From contig NC_092859.1 of the NCBI RefSeq assembly GCF_032062135.1, forward strand, positions 37,017,348-37,081,347: a stretch of DNA of 64,000 nucleotides. The letters run 5' to 3'. The notes below the pieces were generated by a model, which was given only the letters and a program-made list of their open reading frames with translations, did not search any database and was not told where the DNA came from. The position numbers were made by a program, and so were the translations under genes. Source of the DNA: Pyxicephalus adspersus (taxonomy: Eukaryota > Chordata > Amphibia > Anura > Pyxicephalidae). Below are positions 1 through 12,200 of this stretch, one piece after another; position 1 is the first letter of the stretch, and every line of letters begins with the position of its first letter.

Positions 1-375
1 CATACATTTTGACACTGATTGGCGCTGATCTTGGTTCCCACTGATCTTAATTCACAAATATTACACTATGTATATATATCTAAATATATATAGATATATA
101 TACAGAGTGTAATATTTGGGCAACCGGGAGCAGTGCATCACTTAGAAACAGCTGTTCAGTCCAAAACAGGGTTGTTTATTAAACTCAAAAAAGTAGTTTT
201 TAGCACATAGCAAATTCATACTTTGGTTTTCCTCAGAAGTATGGAAGTAAAATGTAAAAGTTGGCCTCATTCATCTCCTGTTTATCTGGGAAATAAAGGT
301 TCTAGATAAGGCTCTTAAGAATTTTTATACTGCAGATTTACAGACTTGTTTGAATACACTATTTCTGTGTATTTA
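1..375. other. Intergenic, AT-rich, no gene seen
   Basis: No coding signal. A short palindromic TA-rich tract lies at about 66-110. The stretch from about 120 to 375 may be an upstream, unrecognisable part of the LINE remnant that follows. Confidence 0.5.
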
Positions 376-1890
376 AAGGAAAATGTTGAGAGTTGAGGTC
401 CAAATTGCCAATAGCAATGTCACTGCCTTAAATGAACCACAATGGCTCAGAATTGATATTACTGAGAAACAGTTGGATAAAATTAAGGTTGACAAAGCAT
501 CAGGACCTGATGGATTACATCCACGTGTCCTCAAAGATCTGAGCTCAGTTGTTTTAAAGCCATTATTTCTAATTTTTAGAGACTCTTTAATCACTGGCAT
601 GGTACCAATGAATTGGTGTAAGGCCAATGTGGTTCCTATCCTCAAAAAGGGAGCAAAGTCATTACCAGGTAACTACAGACCGGTTAGTTTAACGTCCATA
701 GTTGGAAAGGTCCTAGAAAGTTTGATAAAGAACCACATAGAGGGGTTTCTGATAGAAAATGATAATATAAGTGATAGTCAGCATGGCTTCAAAAAAGACA
801 TAAGTTGTCTACAAATTCTAGTAGTAGTAACAAATTTACTATCTTTTTAGGAGGCAGTAAGTAAACAGGTAGACTAGAATTGCAGTTGATATAGTGTACT
901 TGGACATTGCAAAAGCATTTGACACAATACCACACACATGGTTAATAAGGAAGTTAGGGTCAATAGGTTTACAAAATTCAATCCAGAGAGTTGTAATTAA
1001 TGATTCATACTCTGAATGGTCTAAGGTTATTAGTGGTGTACCCCAGGGTTCAGTATAGGGCCATTTACTGTTTAACATCTTTATAAATTATATAGAATCG
1101 GGGATTTAAAGTACCATTTCTGTGTTTGCAGATGACACCAAAACTATATAATGGATTTAAGTCCTTCCTGGATGTCCATATTCTACAAGCAGACCTGAAT
1201 GTACTGTTTGATTGGGCAGCCAAGTGGCAAATGGCATTTAATATAGATAAACGTAAAGTTTTGCACTTGGGGGCTAACAACATGCATGCTTCATACTGTC
1301 TAGGGGGATTACATTTGGGGGAGTCAGAAATGGAAAAGGATCTTGGGGTTCAGGTAGATCATAGACTTAATACCAGCATGCAGGGAATATGACCACCCTG
1401 TATAAATATATAAATGGTCCATATAGAGAACTCTCTTCCCCATTATTTACTTTGAGATCATTACAAAGAACAGGAGGCCACTCTTTGCGTCTGGAGGAAA
1501 AGAAGTTTAAGCTCCGGATAAGGAAGGGATTCTTTACTGTAAGGTCTGTGAAAATGTGGAATCGGCTCCCTCAGGAAGTAGTTTCAGCAACTACTATAGA
1601 TTGCTTTAGGAAAAAGCTGGATGCTTTAGTAGAAGTACAGAATATAACTGGGTATTAAGGCTTTAAAGTAAAAATAACAGTGACTGTTGATTCTGGGAAC
1701 ATTCGGTTGCCTCGGGTTCAGGTACTAATTACTCCCCCCCCCCCCCCCCCGGAGCAAATGGTACCAGGGTTTTTTGTCTTCCCCTGTTCATAAGGTTTTT
1801 TTTATGTGGGATATGTTTTTTTCCATAGTGGTTGAACTTGATGGACTTATGTCTTTTTTCTTTTACTCTGACTAACTATGTAACATTTGG
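376..1890 (+). mobile_element. CR1/L2-like non-LTR retrotransposon, decayed 3' part
   Basis: Broken remains of a reverse transcriptase are spread over several frames. In order they are: KASGPDGLHPRVLK (about 495-536), NYRPVSLTSIVGKVLESL (about 671-724), the A-motif LDIAKAFDTIPH (about 900-935), VPQGS (about 1039) followed by a stop, and the catalytic FADDT (1125-1139). A WQMAFNIDK block follows near 1228, and the C-terminal WNRLPQEV block lies near 1557. This order and wording fit the CR1/L2/Jockey group of LINEs. Frameshifts between 850 and 1390 make it inactive. The 3' end reads through a 17-base C run to a TGACTAACTATGTAAC-like terminus near 1884, with no long A tail. The upstream endonuclease is absent, so the copy is 5' truncated. 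Clade assignment within the group is tentative. Confidence 0.8.
1734..1750. repeat. Poly-C run
   Basis: Seventeen C residues in a row inside the 3' region of the LINE remnant. The length is prone to assembly or polymerase error. Confidence 0.95.
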
Positions 1891-2339
1891 AAAAGTGACA
1901 AAAAAAGGCATTCCACCTTTATATTAACACATCCTCACTAACTAAACTCTATAGTAACAAAAAAAGTATTAAAAAAAACAGACAGTCTCAGGCAGTACTA
2001 GTAAAACAAACTATTTCCAGCACAGCAGCCTAGCTAGAGCTGTGTCAGTTTTCTCCCGTCTGTAAGACATTTCCCCCCATTCCCACTTCTTTAGTAATTG
2101 TTGGTGCTTTTCCAGCTCTGTGTGCAGCCACAGCCTATACATTCTATGAAATAGCAGAATAGTGATCAGTATTTTAATAACTCTTATTGGAATATAGGGA
2201 ATTTCATTCTAATTCCCACACTATTGATTTTCAAGTTACAGTTTAATGTGTATGATATGACTTCTGGCTATGTAACATGTCCTCATGGCTACCAGACTAC
2301 ACTGAGTGGCTCCTATATGTTACATTTTTTCTCAAGTGT
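1891..2339. other. Intergenic, nothing recognised
   Basis: AT-rich unique-looking sequence with short A runs. No ORF, RNA gene or repeat family could be supported. Confidence 0.5.
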
Positions 2340-2570
2340 ACATATTATTATCATTATTATTACACAGTATTTATATAGCGCCATCATATTACGTAGCGCT
2401 GTACAAAGTCCATAGTCGTGTCACTAACTGTCCCTCAAAGGAGCTCACAATCTAATGTCCCTACTATAGTCATGTCATTTTTTTTTTAGGGAGAAGCCAA
2501 TTAAACTCACGCAGACACGGGAAGAACCTGCAAACTCCATGCAGAGTGCTATCCCCTGAGCCACCTACAT
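2340..2570 (-). repeat. Interspersed repeat with GCGCTGTACA core
   Basis: The motif TATATAGCGCCATCATATTA followed by GCGCTGTACAAAG, a GGAGCTCACAATCTAATG block and a GAGAAGCCAATTAA block is a familiar dispersed repeat of frog and fish genomes. The reverse complement of its first part resembles segments near 26200, 26360, 49400 and 61700 here, which supports repeat status. Family name not assigned. Confidence 0.6.
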
Positions 2571-4163
2571 ATCTACTTACTTCTTCCTCATGCTTCCACT
2601 CTAGTATCCTTTGACTTGCGGGACGCCTCCTAAAGTGAGACTAAACACTAGAAACAAAAAGTTGTGATCAGGCAGGTAAAGGAATTGTCTTCGCAGATCG
2701 CAATTCCCACTCACCTGTCCCCTTTTTATTGCAGGCTATCTTCTGTCTTCTCCTCTTCTCTGTTTCAGTCTTTGGCCTTCTGGACTGGACAGACCAGGAT
2801 GACATAACGTGTAAGCAGATTGTAAGACTGCAACCCATCAGCAAATATTAGTGTGTAGAGTTCCTGAGTTAGATTTAAATCATAAATCTGTAATACATTT
2901 CCAAAAATTACCTAGGATTTCATATATAAGTTTGGACCAATCAAAAGACCAAGGGAATCTACTGCCTCAGGTAGCAATATTTGGTGCAGGAGGAAAGCAT
3001 AAAACGTTAATTCCTATATCTGTCAGATCACAAAAGATTGTTTCCATTGACAGTGATCTGACATCTGACATCTGTATGGGGCATAAATCTGAGCAAAGCA
3101 GAAAAACATTGTGACGCCAAGTCTGTTCATTCCTAAGCTACACTTCTGTTTAAAGTCACAGGACACCAAAGCCACTTAGTGGCACACAAATCTCCCACCA
3201 CACCATAGGAATCTTCCACACAACTCTAGGCTTGGCAGGATATGGAGATAATACCAGTGGTGTAGTAGTAAAAAAAGAAGAGGGGGCACGGTACTATCCA
3301 TGGTGAGTGCACATGTGCAGCGTTGGTATGTAAACGTGTCCACCCCACTATGGGTCTGAGTCTGTGATGGGAGAGTGGGCGAGTTGTGTTCAGAGAGACA
3401 ACCCACCCTAAACTTGCAATTCCATACGGGAGACATGGTCCATGACCACCAAAGAATTCTTTGCAAAATAACAGTGGGCACACGTGCCCATTCCTGAAAT
3501 AAGTGAGGGCATTGCGTTCCCACCCAATACTTGCCCACCCAGTACACCCCTGCATAACACCTTACTGGTTCCTTAATATGAGAGAAATAGCAAATGGCAT
3601 CAGTCAGATAAAGATTCACTGTATTCAAAAGAGGAGAATGAACCTTCTATCATATATTTATATATTAAAGACAAAAAGGTCACCTGAGTTGCTTGGGGCC
3701 AGCAATTATTTGTCTACAGGGAACCTTTAGGTTTCTATGCTGGTTGTTTAAAATTTCTGGGCCTTTTGTTTTTTTTTTTTTTAAAGATCTGCAAGAGCAT
3801 ATTAAGCATACATGGTGCTAAGCACCGTTGGCTATGTGAGTCAGATTTTTATTAGTGCTAAGTAAGAGGGACCGGTTTTGAAGCCAGCCAGGGCAAGTTG
3901 TTCATGCCAGCCAGGAGACAGTATGCAAGGGAAGATTGTTTGTTTGCCATTTTGCTTAACAAATATGGGCAGGAGTCTAAAATAGCAAAACTGATGCATG
4001 AAGCTGTCTCATTGCCAGCCTGCCATTTGCCAAGCTAATCCGTCACAATATCTTTGTATATATAAATGCGCCTTCCTGTTACAGCACAGATCAAAGTAAG
4101 GCTTTTCAATTATTTTTTCAGTGTATAGTTTTCAGTTATTGTAAATTAGTCTAAGCAATAAAT
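2571..4163. other. Intergenic, nothing recognised
   Basis: Several short ORFs occur on both strands, but none has a recognisable domain, splice context or coding composition. A poly-T run lies near 3769-3782. I see no gene here. CCDC69, the human neighbour of GM2A on this side, is not recognisable. Confidence 0.5.
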
Positions 4164-4435
4164 CAGTATTTCTCCATCAGGGTTCTTCCAGAAGGTGCTA
4201 GGGGTTCCTGGATCAATAAGCCATTTGTCACTCTCAGATCAGTTAAGGTGTCACAAATGACATTTTTGTCAATCTGTAAGAGTGACATTCTTCAGAATGG
4301 CCGGAAATGTAAGAGGAATTCTTTATATGGATCACCACACTAATTGTGAGCTGTGGATGTAGTAGATATAGCACAGGTTCCTTGAAAACCCTAACGTTAT
4401 TTCATGGACCATGTTGAAATGGTCAAGAAACACTG
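4164..4435 (+). mobile_element. hAT-type non-autonomous element (MITE)
   Basis: The left end CAGTATTTCTCCATCAGGGT and the right end AAGAAACACTG form imperfect inverted termini of the CAGTG...CACTG kind seen in hAT elements. The interior (GGGGTTCCTGGATCAATAAG, CTGTAAGAGTGACAT) matches, in reverse complement, the element at about 35445-35679. The flanking eight bases do not match each other, so the target duplication has decayed or the ends are slightly off. Confidence 0.65.
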
Positions 4436-4842
4436 CATAGACACTAATATCTGCTAGGTTATAAATTTAAAATCTGAAAGTATAACTAATGGTCCCAGCT
4501 GTTGTCTCACAACGCATAAACCTTACTAAATGTAACCTTACCAAACTCTAACCAAATCTGTGCCAATTCAAAGAAAATCAAATCGTTAATAACTTGAGAA
4601 GTAGAGTGCATGTCTACAGTCTATGCTCAGGCTGGGTGTTATTGAAGCTTTTGGAATCTGTTCAGCTTAATTAAAGTGAAAGTGTGGAATTGGGCTTTAA
4701 ATGATTTATAACTGCCTTGTTTAGCCATGAAAATTGCATAAATTCTTAGACCATTTGTGGGGAAATGAATATTCAACCAAGATTTTAGTATTTATGGTCT
4801 GCTGGTATAAAAAATTCATTTTTATTCTTTTTTTTATAATTT
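4436..4842. other. Intergenic, nothing recognised
   Basis: AT-rich sequence between the hAT MITE and the mariner remnant. A missing left part of the mariner element could be hidden here but was not recognisable. Confidence 0.45.
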
Positions 4843-5757
4843 TTGTTTCTCCAGGGAAAGTCAGCAAAGGACATTCACACTGAGATGTCACAAACACTGG
4901 GGGAGAAGTGTCCTTCCTACAGCACTGTCAAAACCTGGATATCTCGTTTCAAGATTGGGCATTTCACCGTTGAAGATAAGCCCCGCAGTGGGCGCCCCCT
5001 ACCTCAACTGACCCGGCAACCTGCGATGCTGTCCATGAGCTGAATATTGAGATAGCCCAGACACTTGACATCTCACGGGAGCGTGTTGGGTTTGTTATCA
5101 CCACTATCCTAGACATGCGCAAGCTATGCCTCTATTTAATGTACAGCGCTGCATAGGATGAAACCTATGATCCCTAAACCAAGGTACAGTCAAAGGAATG
5201 GCGCCACAGCGAGTCCCCAAGGCCAAAAAAGTCATGGCATCTGTTTTCTGGGACAAAGATGGTATTCTGTTGGTGGACTACCTACCTCAGGGCTCTAGTA
5301 TCACCAGACAGTATTATGCTAACCTCCAGGACTAGCTGAAGGTGGCAATTAAGACAAAACGCCGTGGAAAGTTGATCAAAGGGATCCTTTTTATGCAGGA
5401 CAATGCACCTGTGCACGGGTCCAACGTTGTGGCTGCCAAATTAAACACTCTGGGTTTTCCAATTGGTTCACCATCCCCCCTTATAACCTGACCTGACCCC
5501 TTACGACTATTATCTGTTGCCGAATTTGAAGAAACACCTGAAGGGGCAATGTTTTGAGGACATTTCTGACCTCAAAGATACTGCCTGTTTGCAGCCCAAC
5601 CAAAGGACTTTTATTTGAATGGTCTAGAAAAGATGCAACTACGCTGTACCAAGTGCATCAGTCCCAGAGGGGAATATGTTAAATAAATGTGTTATTTTAA
5701 AAACTCTGGCTCTCTTCTCTCTAGGCAAAGCCAGGAACTTCTCAGCACCCCCTTGGA
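4843..5757 (+). pseudogene. Mariner-like transposase remnant with right terminus
   Basis: The N-terminal helix-turn-helix region is intact for about 60 codons (GKSAKDIHTEMSQTLGEKCP, then YSTVKTWISRF and EDKPRSGRP), a classic mariner block. After a frameshift come ELNIEIAQTLDISRERV, VFWDKDGILLVDYLPQGSS, a stop, KTKRRGKLIKGILFMQDNAP with its catalytic aspartate, and TPYDYYLLPNLKKHLKGQ with the final aspartate. This is the DD34D mariner layout. Stops and frameshifts make it dead. The right terminus is the AGTTCCTGGCTTTGCC-type end near 5720-5757 on the minus strand, directly before the GATA repeat. No matching left inverted repeat was found, so the left side is lost or decayed. Confidence 0.85.
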
Positions 5758-5760
5758 TAG

Positions 5761-5846
<86 letters not shown>
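5761..5846. repeat. (GATA)n microsatellite
   Basis: About 21 uninterrupted GATA units abutting the mariner right end and ending about 340 bases upstream of the gm2a start codon. Confidence 0.97.
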
Positions 5847-5981
5847 GTACATACAGTACATGACTTTAACCATGTAGTGTTAATATTCCACCAGCAGATG
5901 GCAGCATTTCCTACATGTCTATAGTCATTCCCACAATCCTCCTCGTTATTCATAATAACAACACAAGCCATTGATCAGTGA

Positions 5982-5989
5982 TCATGTGA
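5982..5989 (+). promoter_or_regulatory. Candidate M-box (TCATGTGA) upstream of gm2a
   Basis: TCATGTGA lies about 195 bases upstream of the gm2a ATG. The M-box is a known binding sequence of MITF/TFEB/TFE3 factors, which drive lysosomal genes. An eight-base match can occur by chance, and no transcription start is known here. Confidence 0.3.
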
Positions 5990-6183
5990 TTGGGCAGGGA
6001 GGAGGAATTCTTTTTGTGCACAAAGTCACTGGAACACTTTCTGATTTCCTGTTTCTGCTCTCATCTCTATGACTCTGGCAGCACCTGCTCAGGGCACATT
6101 TGCAAACAGCAGAAGAAGCAGAGACATTAGGACTATCTTTAGATAAAGCTGCATCATTTCTGCTGAACCTGCAACAATCTAAA

Positions 6184-6285
6184 ATGCATCATTATTTCTT
6201 CTTTGCTTGCTTTGCCTTGGGATACCTCAATTTAGTGACTGCTACAGGATTCGTCATCAACCGGTCACCACTTAGGGTCGCTTCG
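6184..6285 (+). CDS. gm2a: gm2a coding exon 1 (signal peptide)
   Basis: Encodes residues 1-34, starting MHHYFFFACF and ending in LRVAS before the donor GTAAGT at 6286. It holds the whole signal peptide plus the mature N-terminus with a possible sequon N26-R-S. The frame stays open upstream but has no earlier ATG. Confidence 0.93.
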
Positions 6286-9200
6286 GTAAGTTTTAAAGCA
6301 CCACAATAATAAATGTTCATTTAATAGGATAATTAGATCTATGGGAAGCACCGTAAACTTAGCAAACAAGCACATCTTGGGTATTAGCACATCTAGGGTA
6401 TTGGCATTTAGCTGCCCCATGACACCGCTTGAAACCACAAGCACTGCTCTGCACTGGCATTTCCAAACACTTTGTGATTACCACTCCCAGATGCCTACTG
6501 GCAAATAGTAAACACCAAAGTTTTAACTGCTAGTCAGAACAAAATGTTGCTAGCTGGGAGCTAGAGAGGACAAGTGCACTTCTTTATAATATGCATTCAA
6601 TCCTTCAACTCTTCTCCGCAGTTGCCCCTTACCAAGTCCTGTCTTCTGTTTGCCCCTAAATGGTATAGACTTTTATGGGCTGCATGCGCAGGAAGATTGG
6701 TCCTTTAAAAGTCTATAAGGCTGTACTGTGTAGGCAGGAGGAATATAAACAATCTTGGCACTGTGGCTCTTTGGATTTGGGTAAGCAAGCAACTGTGAAG
6801 AAGTTGGGAAAGTAAGTTTGATTGTATAACAATGCACTTGTACTTTAACTTTACAGCAGAGAACTAGAAATGTGCGACAGTGTGTCCTATTTCTCAGACC
6901 TGTTTTCAATTTGAATAGTCACCCCATTCAGCGTTCTCCCTGGCCTCTTTTAGCTGGGTGCACCACCCGGCACTTTTCAGTAACTACCCGGCTGTTTTTG
7001 GGTGGTTACTGAAGAGTTACAATACCGGGGCTGCCACCCGCCTGCAATTTCTTCCCATCCAGCTTAAAAAAAATTCTGGGTTGAACACTGCCATTATTTC
7101 CAATTGACACATATCAACACTGCTAAACTTGGTCTTGATATGCTTAAAGAGGAACTGAACTCATTGTTGGATGGTGAGCTTGTGGCATAATCATCAAGTA
7201 AATACAGACTTACCTGTGTGCAGCCGCCCTGCAGGGAAGGGATGACAGGTCCAAGGTTCTGTAATTGCTGCAACCTCAGAATTCCCCATTTTCACCGAAG
7301 CTTCTATGACGGATGTTTGAAAAGATAAGAGCAGGAGCAGCATTGTCTTCAGCACCTGGCTGAGCTCTATATTATATAGCCCATGCACCGTACAGTGTAG
7401 AGCTAAAACAAAAAGCCGCCATGAACCAGGGCTTCGGCTCTACCTCAAGGTGACTTTTTGTCTTTTGAGTTAGGATGTGCTGGCCCATCTAATGGTTAGA
7501 TGATCACCATTGCAGCCAGAATTTTGTTTTTAAAAGATTGTCAAGATGGCAACCTTACCACCTCTTTCATGGCAGCCATGCTTTAAATGCCAGGCCAATT
7601 GCTTACTGTTTGCCAAGCTCTGTGGGGTCTCATACATTTGCTGGGAGTCTCCTGCAGCCTCTCTCCATATATACTCCTTTTAACTTCCCTGCCAGTGAAT
7701 TTCTTTGTAATTGATAAATACACCATACAAGAAGCTTTACTTTTGACCACTTTTGCAATGTTTGCCTACAGTAAGCTGGCTTTTAGCACAGAAATGGCAG
7801 TGCTGTGGATTAAACCATTGCTGGATACCAAACACCCCCTCATTGGCACTATAGAACAGGTATGAGGAACCTCTCTGCTAGACATAAGCGCTAAGGATTA
7901 AAATCAGAGTAGTTTTAAAATTACTTTTATCTCGTTTTTTGCATAGTCCTCTTTATGGTCAGCAGTTAGCATGCATGGCTGTATAATTTTTATGTGATAT
8001 TTGTTTCCATTTTAGCTTTGTTTTTCTTTTGTATAGATTAATGGCTTTTCCTGGGCTAATTGCGATGGTGAAAGTCTGCCTGGAAAAATACAGAGCCTCA
8101 CTATTCTCCCAGACCCATTGATTTTCCCTGGAGAGATGACGGTGGCTACAATCCTGAATACTACAGTACCCCTGACATCCCCCATTAAGGTATGTACTCT
8201 TTTCAAACTTTATCTATAATCTACTAAACCCATAGAAATACATGTATGGGAGCTCTTTTACCTGTCAAAGTGTTTGTGTTTCTGTCCATCTACTTTTTGT
8301 TAGATGATGTTGGGGACCTCTATTCAGTATACAGTATACGGTATTTGATTTTAGCCAGCACAACCATTTGTGTCGGGAGACACTTATCTGGCATTTGTAC
8401 ATTACCTTATTCAGAACTGGTAGTGTAATCTTGAAATAAGGTGGTGAAAGCAGCAGAATGTTTTGTATTTTACATGTAAATATTTTGGTATATTACTATT
8501 CATCAATAATATTTTGCAGACAGCGATGTTACTTATGGTCATTTAGTACTGTATTTAGATCTGAGGATAAGGAATGAGAAATTATTGGCCCTTACATTTT
8601 TAAGGACAGAAAAAAAATGGGAAATCTATTAATGGGAACTTAAAATGATACCAGCTTTGTAGTGGAGTGAAGAAGAGTTGACTATGTTAGTATTTCTGTC
8701 TTTTCTTTTGTATCATGGTAGGTGTTATTCCTCTTCCTACTGCTCACTTTCTCCACACACTCCCCATAATATTCCTCCTCACATATGCATCTGCCTCTTA
8801 TTCTTATTGGAAGGGAATGGTAATGAGTAAAATGAATGCTCACGTAATGGGGGGGACTGTTAATGAAAAAAGTGAAAGAGTTTAAAAATGCCCAATTAGC
8901 CGAATGTTAGTTAAAAATCAGGGCCCGCCTAAAGGAAGGGGCTGTGAGGTAATGAAATGTTGAAGCCCAAATCCAGACATAGAATCCCCCCCAACCATCA
9001 TATTTGGTCTTCTATGGGCCTGATTTATGAAAACTCTCCAAGGCTGGCGAGGATACACTTTGCTCAGTAAAGCTGGGTGATCCAGAAAATCTGGAATGGA
9101 TCTGGTCCAGGATTGAAAACATTTGCTAACAAATAGCAAATGGCTTTTAGGAAATCCATTCCAGGTTTGCAGGATTACCCAGCTTCACTAATAAAACTGT

Positions 9201-12200
9201 ATCATCTCCAGCTTTGGAGAGCTTCAAAAAAAATCAGGTCCTATATTGGAGCTCCCACTGAGCGTTTTAAAAACTAAGTACATCACTTTTTCCAGTTTAT
9301 TCAATGTGGTCCTCTTTATTCTCTTCTTTCTCAACAAGAGAATAAAGAGGACCACATTGAATAAACAAAACCAAAACAACAAAACCACATAATGATGTAA
9401 TAATTTTAGCAACAATAGAGAGTATAATATAATATATATATATATATTATAATATATATAATCACATGATTTTAAACATCACATCATTTTGTGGTTTAAA
9501 GAACCCACAAATAGGCTCATAAAAGAATAAAAATATTCACTTGTAGACTGGGTTTAGGAGTGGACATCCATGCTATCACTTACAATGTGGGATTATTGGT
9601 CATGCATTGCAGAGAATGACATCAGATCCTGCAACCAATGCATAATGTTCCATAGAGGCTTTGCGGGACCAGACACATGATGGGAGTGAGGGGTAAGGTA
9701 AGTAAAAGTTTTATTGGTACCCTAGTCATAAGCAAATAATTAACCTGTGCTGTGTGAGATCTCAACTGCAAGGGTATTTTTTACCTAATTCTAGAGTTAC
9801 TTGATTCTGGATCTTTTATAAGTGTTTATACTTGAGTCCTTATTTGTTTTCTTACTTTAGTATCTAGAGTCAAAGGTCTCTTGAAATAGCAGTAAATAAC
9901 AATCATGTGACCAGTGATGTTACAATATGATAGCAAACATCCCCTTCCCCCTTTTCTTGTTCTGTGTTTGTTTTTAAGCCATGCCTGAAACTTCCCTTTT
10001 TTTTTTGTCATAGTGCACGTTTAAGGGCTTGCTTAGTTACACACGTAGGTTTGCTCACCACTCCACACTACTCGACTGCATTATGTGCGCAATGTGCATA
10101 TGAATCATCCAAGGTGAATGAGGCTGCATTTCCTGCAGAGATAACTCACCTGTCTGTCTCCTGCTTTCTTACCTGTCTGTCTCCTGCTTACTAACAGGTG
10201 AATGTAGAGTTTCTTTATAAACACACACTGCAGTACAGACACAAAGACAGCAATCTGACTGCTGGAAAATTATGAGGAATGGGCTTTTTGGCCATGAAGC
10301 TTGTCCCTGTACAAATGACTACCTGTCTTTATAGTCCCAATGGTCCCACACAAATACTGGTGACAAATCTGCTTAGTGCCATGGCAGGACTCATAAGCGC
10401 CCCTTACTGATGCCTTTTCTACCTTACCCACCTAGCCTGTAGCTCTCTACATGTACTCTACATGTCAGTTTTTTACATGTGGGAGGATCAGGCTAGGAAT
10501 GTTAGGCTGAATTGTGTGAACTTGCTGAATGTAGTATATGTGTTTTCTAACCCTATTAGCAGCACCCGGATTTCTGTAAAGGTTCTGGTCCTTTAAACAG
10601 CTCCATGCTGAATATTAATATGTAAGTAGAGTACAATACCAATGTTTGAGTTTCCTTGTTTAACAGAAACTAGAACTATGCAGTCACTGCTCCCTAACCA
10701 GAGCCTTGTTGGGCTTCCTCCAGTCTTGCACAGATTAAGCCGTGGTGTTCATGGTGCAGATCCAGTCAAACAGTAATGTAATACAGCAGTGCAAATAATG
10801 ACAATCACACTCAACTTTGTGAACAATCCGTAGAATATGCTTCAGTACCAATCCAGATCTAGGTAGGAATTTAAATAGTAATTGTAGAACAATATAAAAC
10901 GTCCAAAAGATCCGAATACCTTTTCCTAAATAAAATTTGTTTTAGTTTTATGTGAATAATGGTGACAAAAAAAAAAGAAATGTTGAAACATGAAAATCAT
11001 TACAAAGAAGAAAAAAAATTCCCCCTCCCAGTAAACTGTCAAATAATTAAAATAAATACAGGGTTCGTCCAAATCATACGTATAATTAAAATGTACAAAC
11101 TGGCAATGTGGGCTGGATCATAGGGATTAGGAAATAGTGCCCATGGGTAAGGTTTATAGAGTGGCACAGAGGCTCCAGGATATAACAGAAAAAGAAACAT
11201 ACTAGTAAAATGTGTAGGCATATGGTACACGGGCAATGGTATGCATGGCTCTGTGCCCCATCTAATATGTCCATAAACCCACCCATAATAGGCTGAGACT
11301 ATGGGCCTGATTTACTAAAGCTCTCCAAGGCTAGAGAGGATAGACTTCATCGGTGAAGCTGGGTGATCCAGCAAACCTGGAATGGATCTGGTCCAGTATT
11401 TATTACGCTTACTAGCAAATTACTTGAAGAAATAAATTTCAGGTTTGCTATATCACCCAGCTTCACTGTATCACTGAAGCTTCACTTCAATCAGACCCTA
11501 TGTTGGAAGGATAGCTCTATATATCTGTCCAGTCATCTTCATCTAGATCAGAGACATTGATCCAGAGAGATTTTAAAGGGTGGGTTGCTGAAACCTGAGG
11601 CTGTCTGTACATGGAGGACATGCGGGCTTACCAACTCATAAACCACCTATGGCTATGTTCAGATGTGTGGTTATAAATCACATTAACAGCCCATTCAGTG
11701 TCTAATAAACCTCAGCACAATCACACTGCCTTATTCAGGCACCTGTGTTGTTCTATTGGAGTAGGAAAGCAGCAAGCTACTGCTTCTAAAAGGTTGCTCT
11801 TGTATATAACAATTGGCATGACAAAAACAGTATGACACATTTATAGAGCCTCTGACTGATTATTTAGTATGCAGCTGCAAAATACATTTTAGAGGATACA
11901 TTTCATTTTACTTTGCTATATGCACCCCAAAACCAATTTCAGATCATCGGGTGACTGCAACTGAGTGCTGCAAGCTCAGTCGTGCAGCAATTTTATCCTC
12001 CAGTCGGATGTTGGGCTATCCGGTACTGTAGATGGACTCCTTTTTTTCAAATTCTCATGCAAAGAGAAGGATGCTCTATTAAATGGAAAGCTACCCTTTA
12101 ATATATTTTGTCATGTTAAGTACATGCATGCCAATCAATGTGTGATATTTCCATGTATTTGTTACTTCTCACAGAGATCCTTCTGACATGTCTTTCCCCC

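Noticed and set aside
4843..5043. Possible domesticated mariner DNA-binding exon with an acceptor-like TTTCTCCAG in front
   Set aside because: The rest of the transposase follows in decayed form, and no downstream donor or host exon to join was found. A simple dead transposon explains it.
5639..5971. Minus-strand ORF with YLSI repeats
   Set aside because: Translation of the (GATA)n microsatellite.
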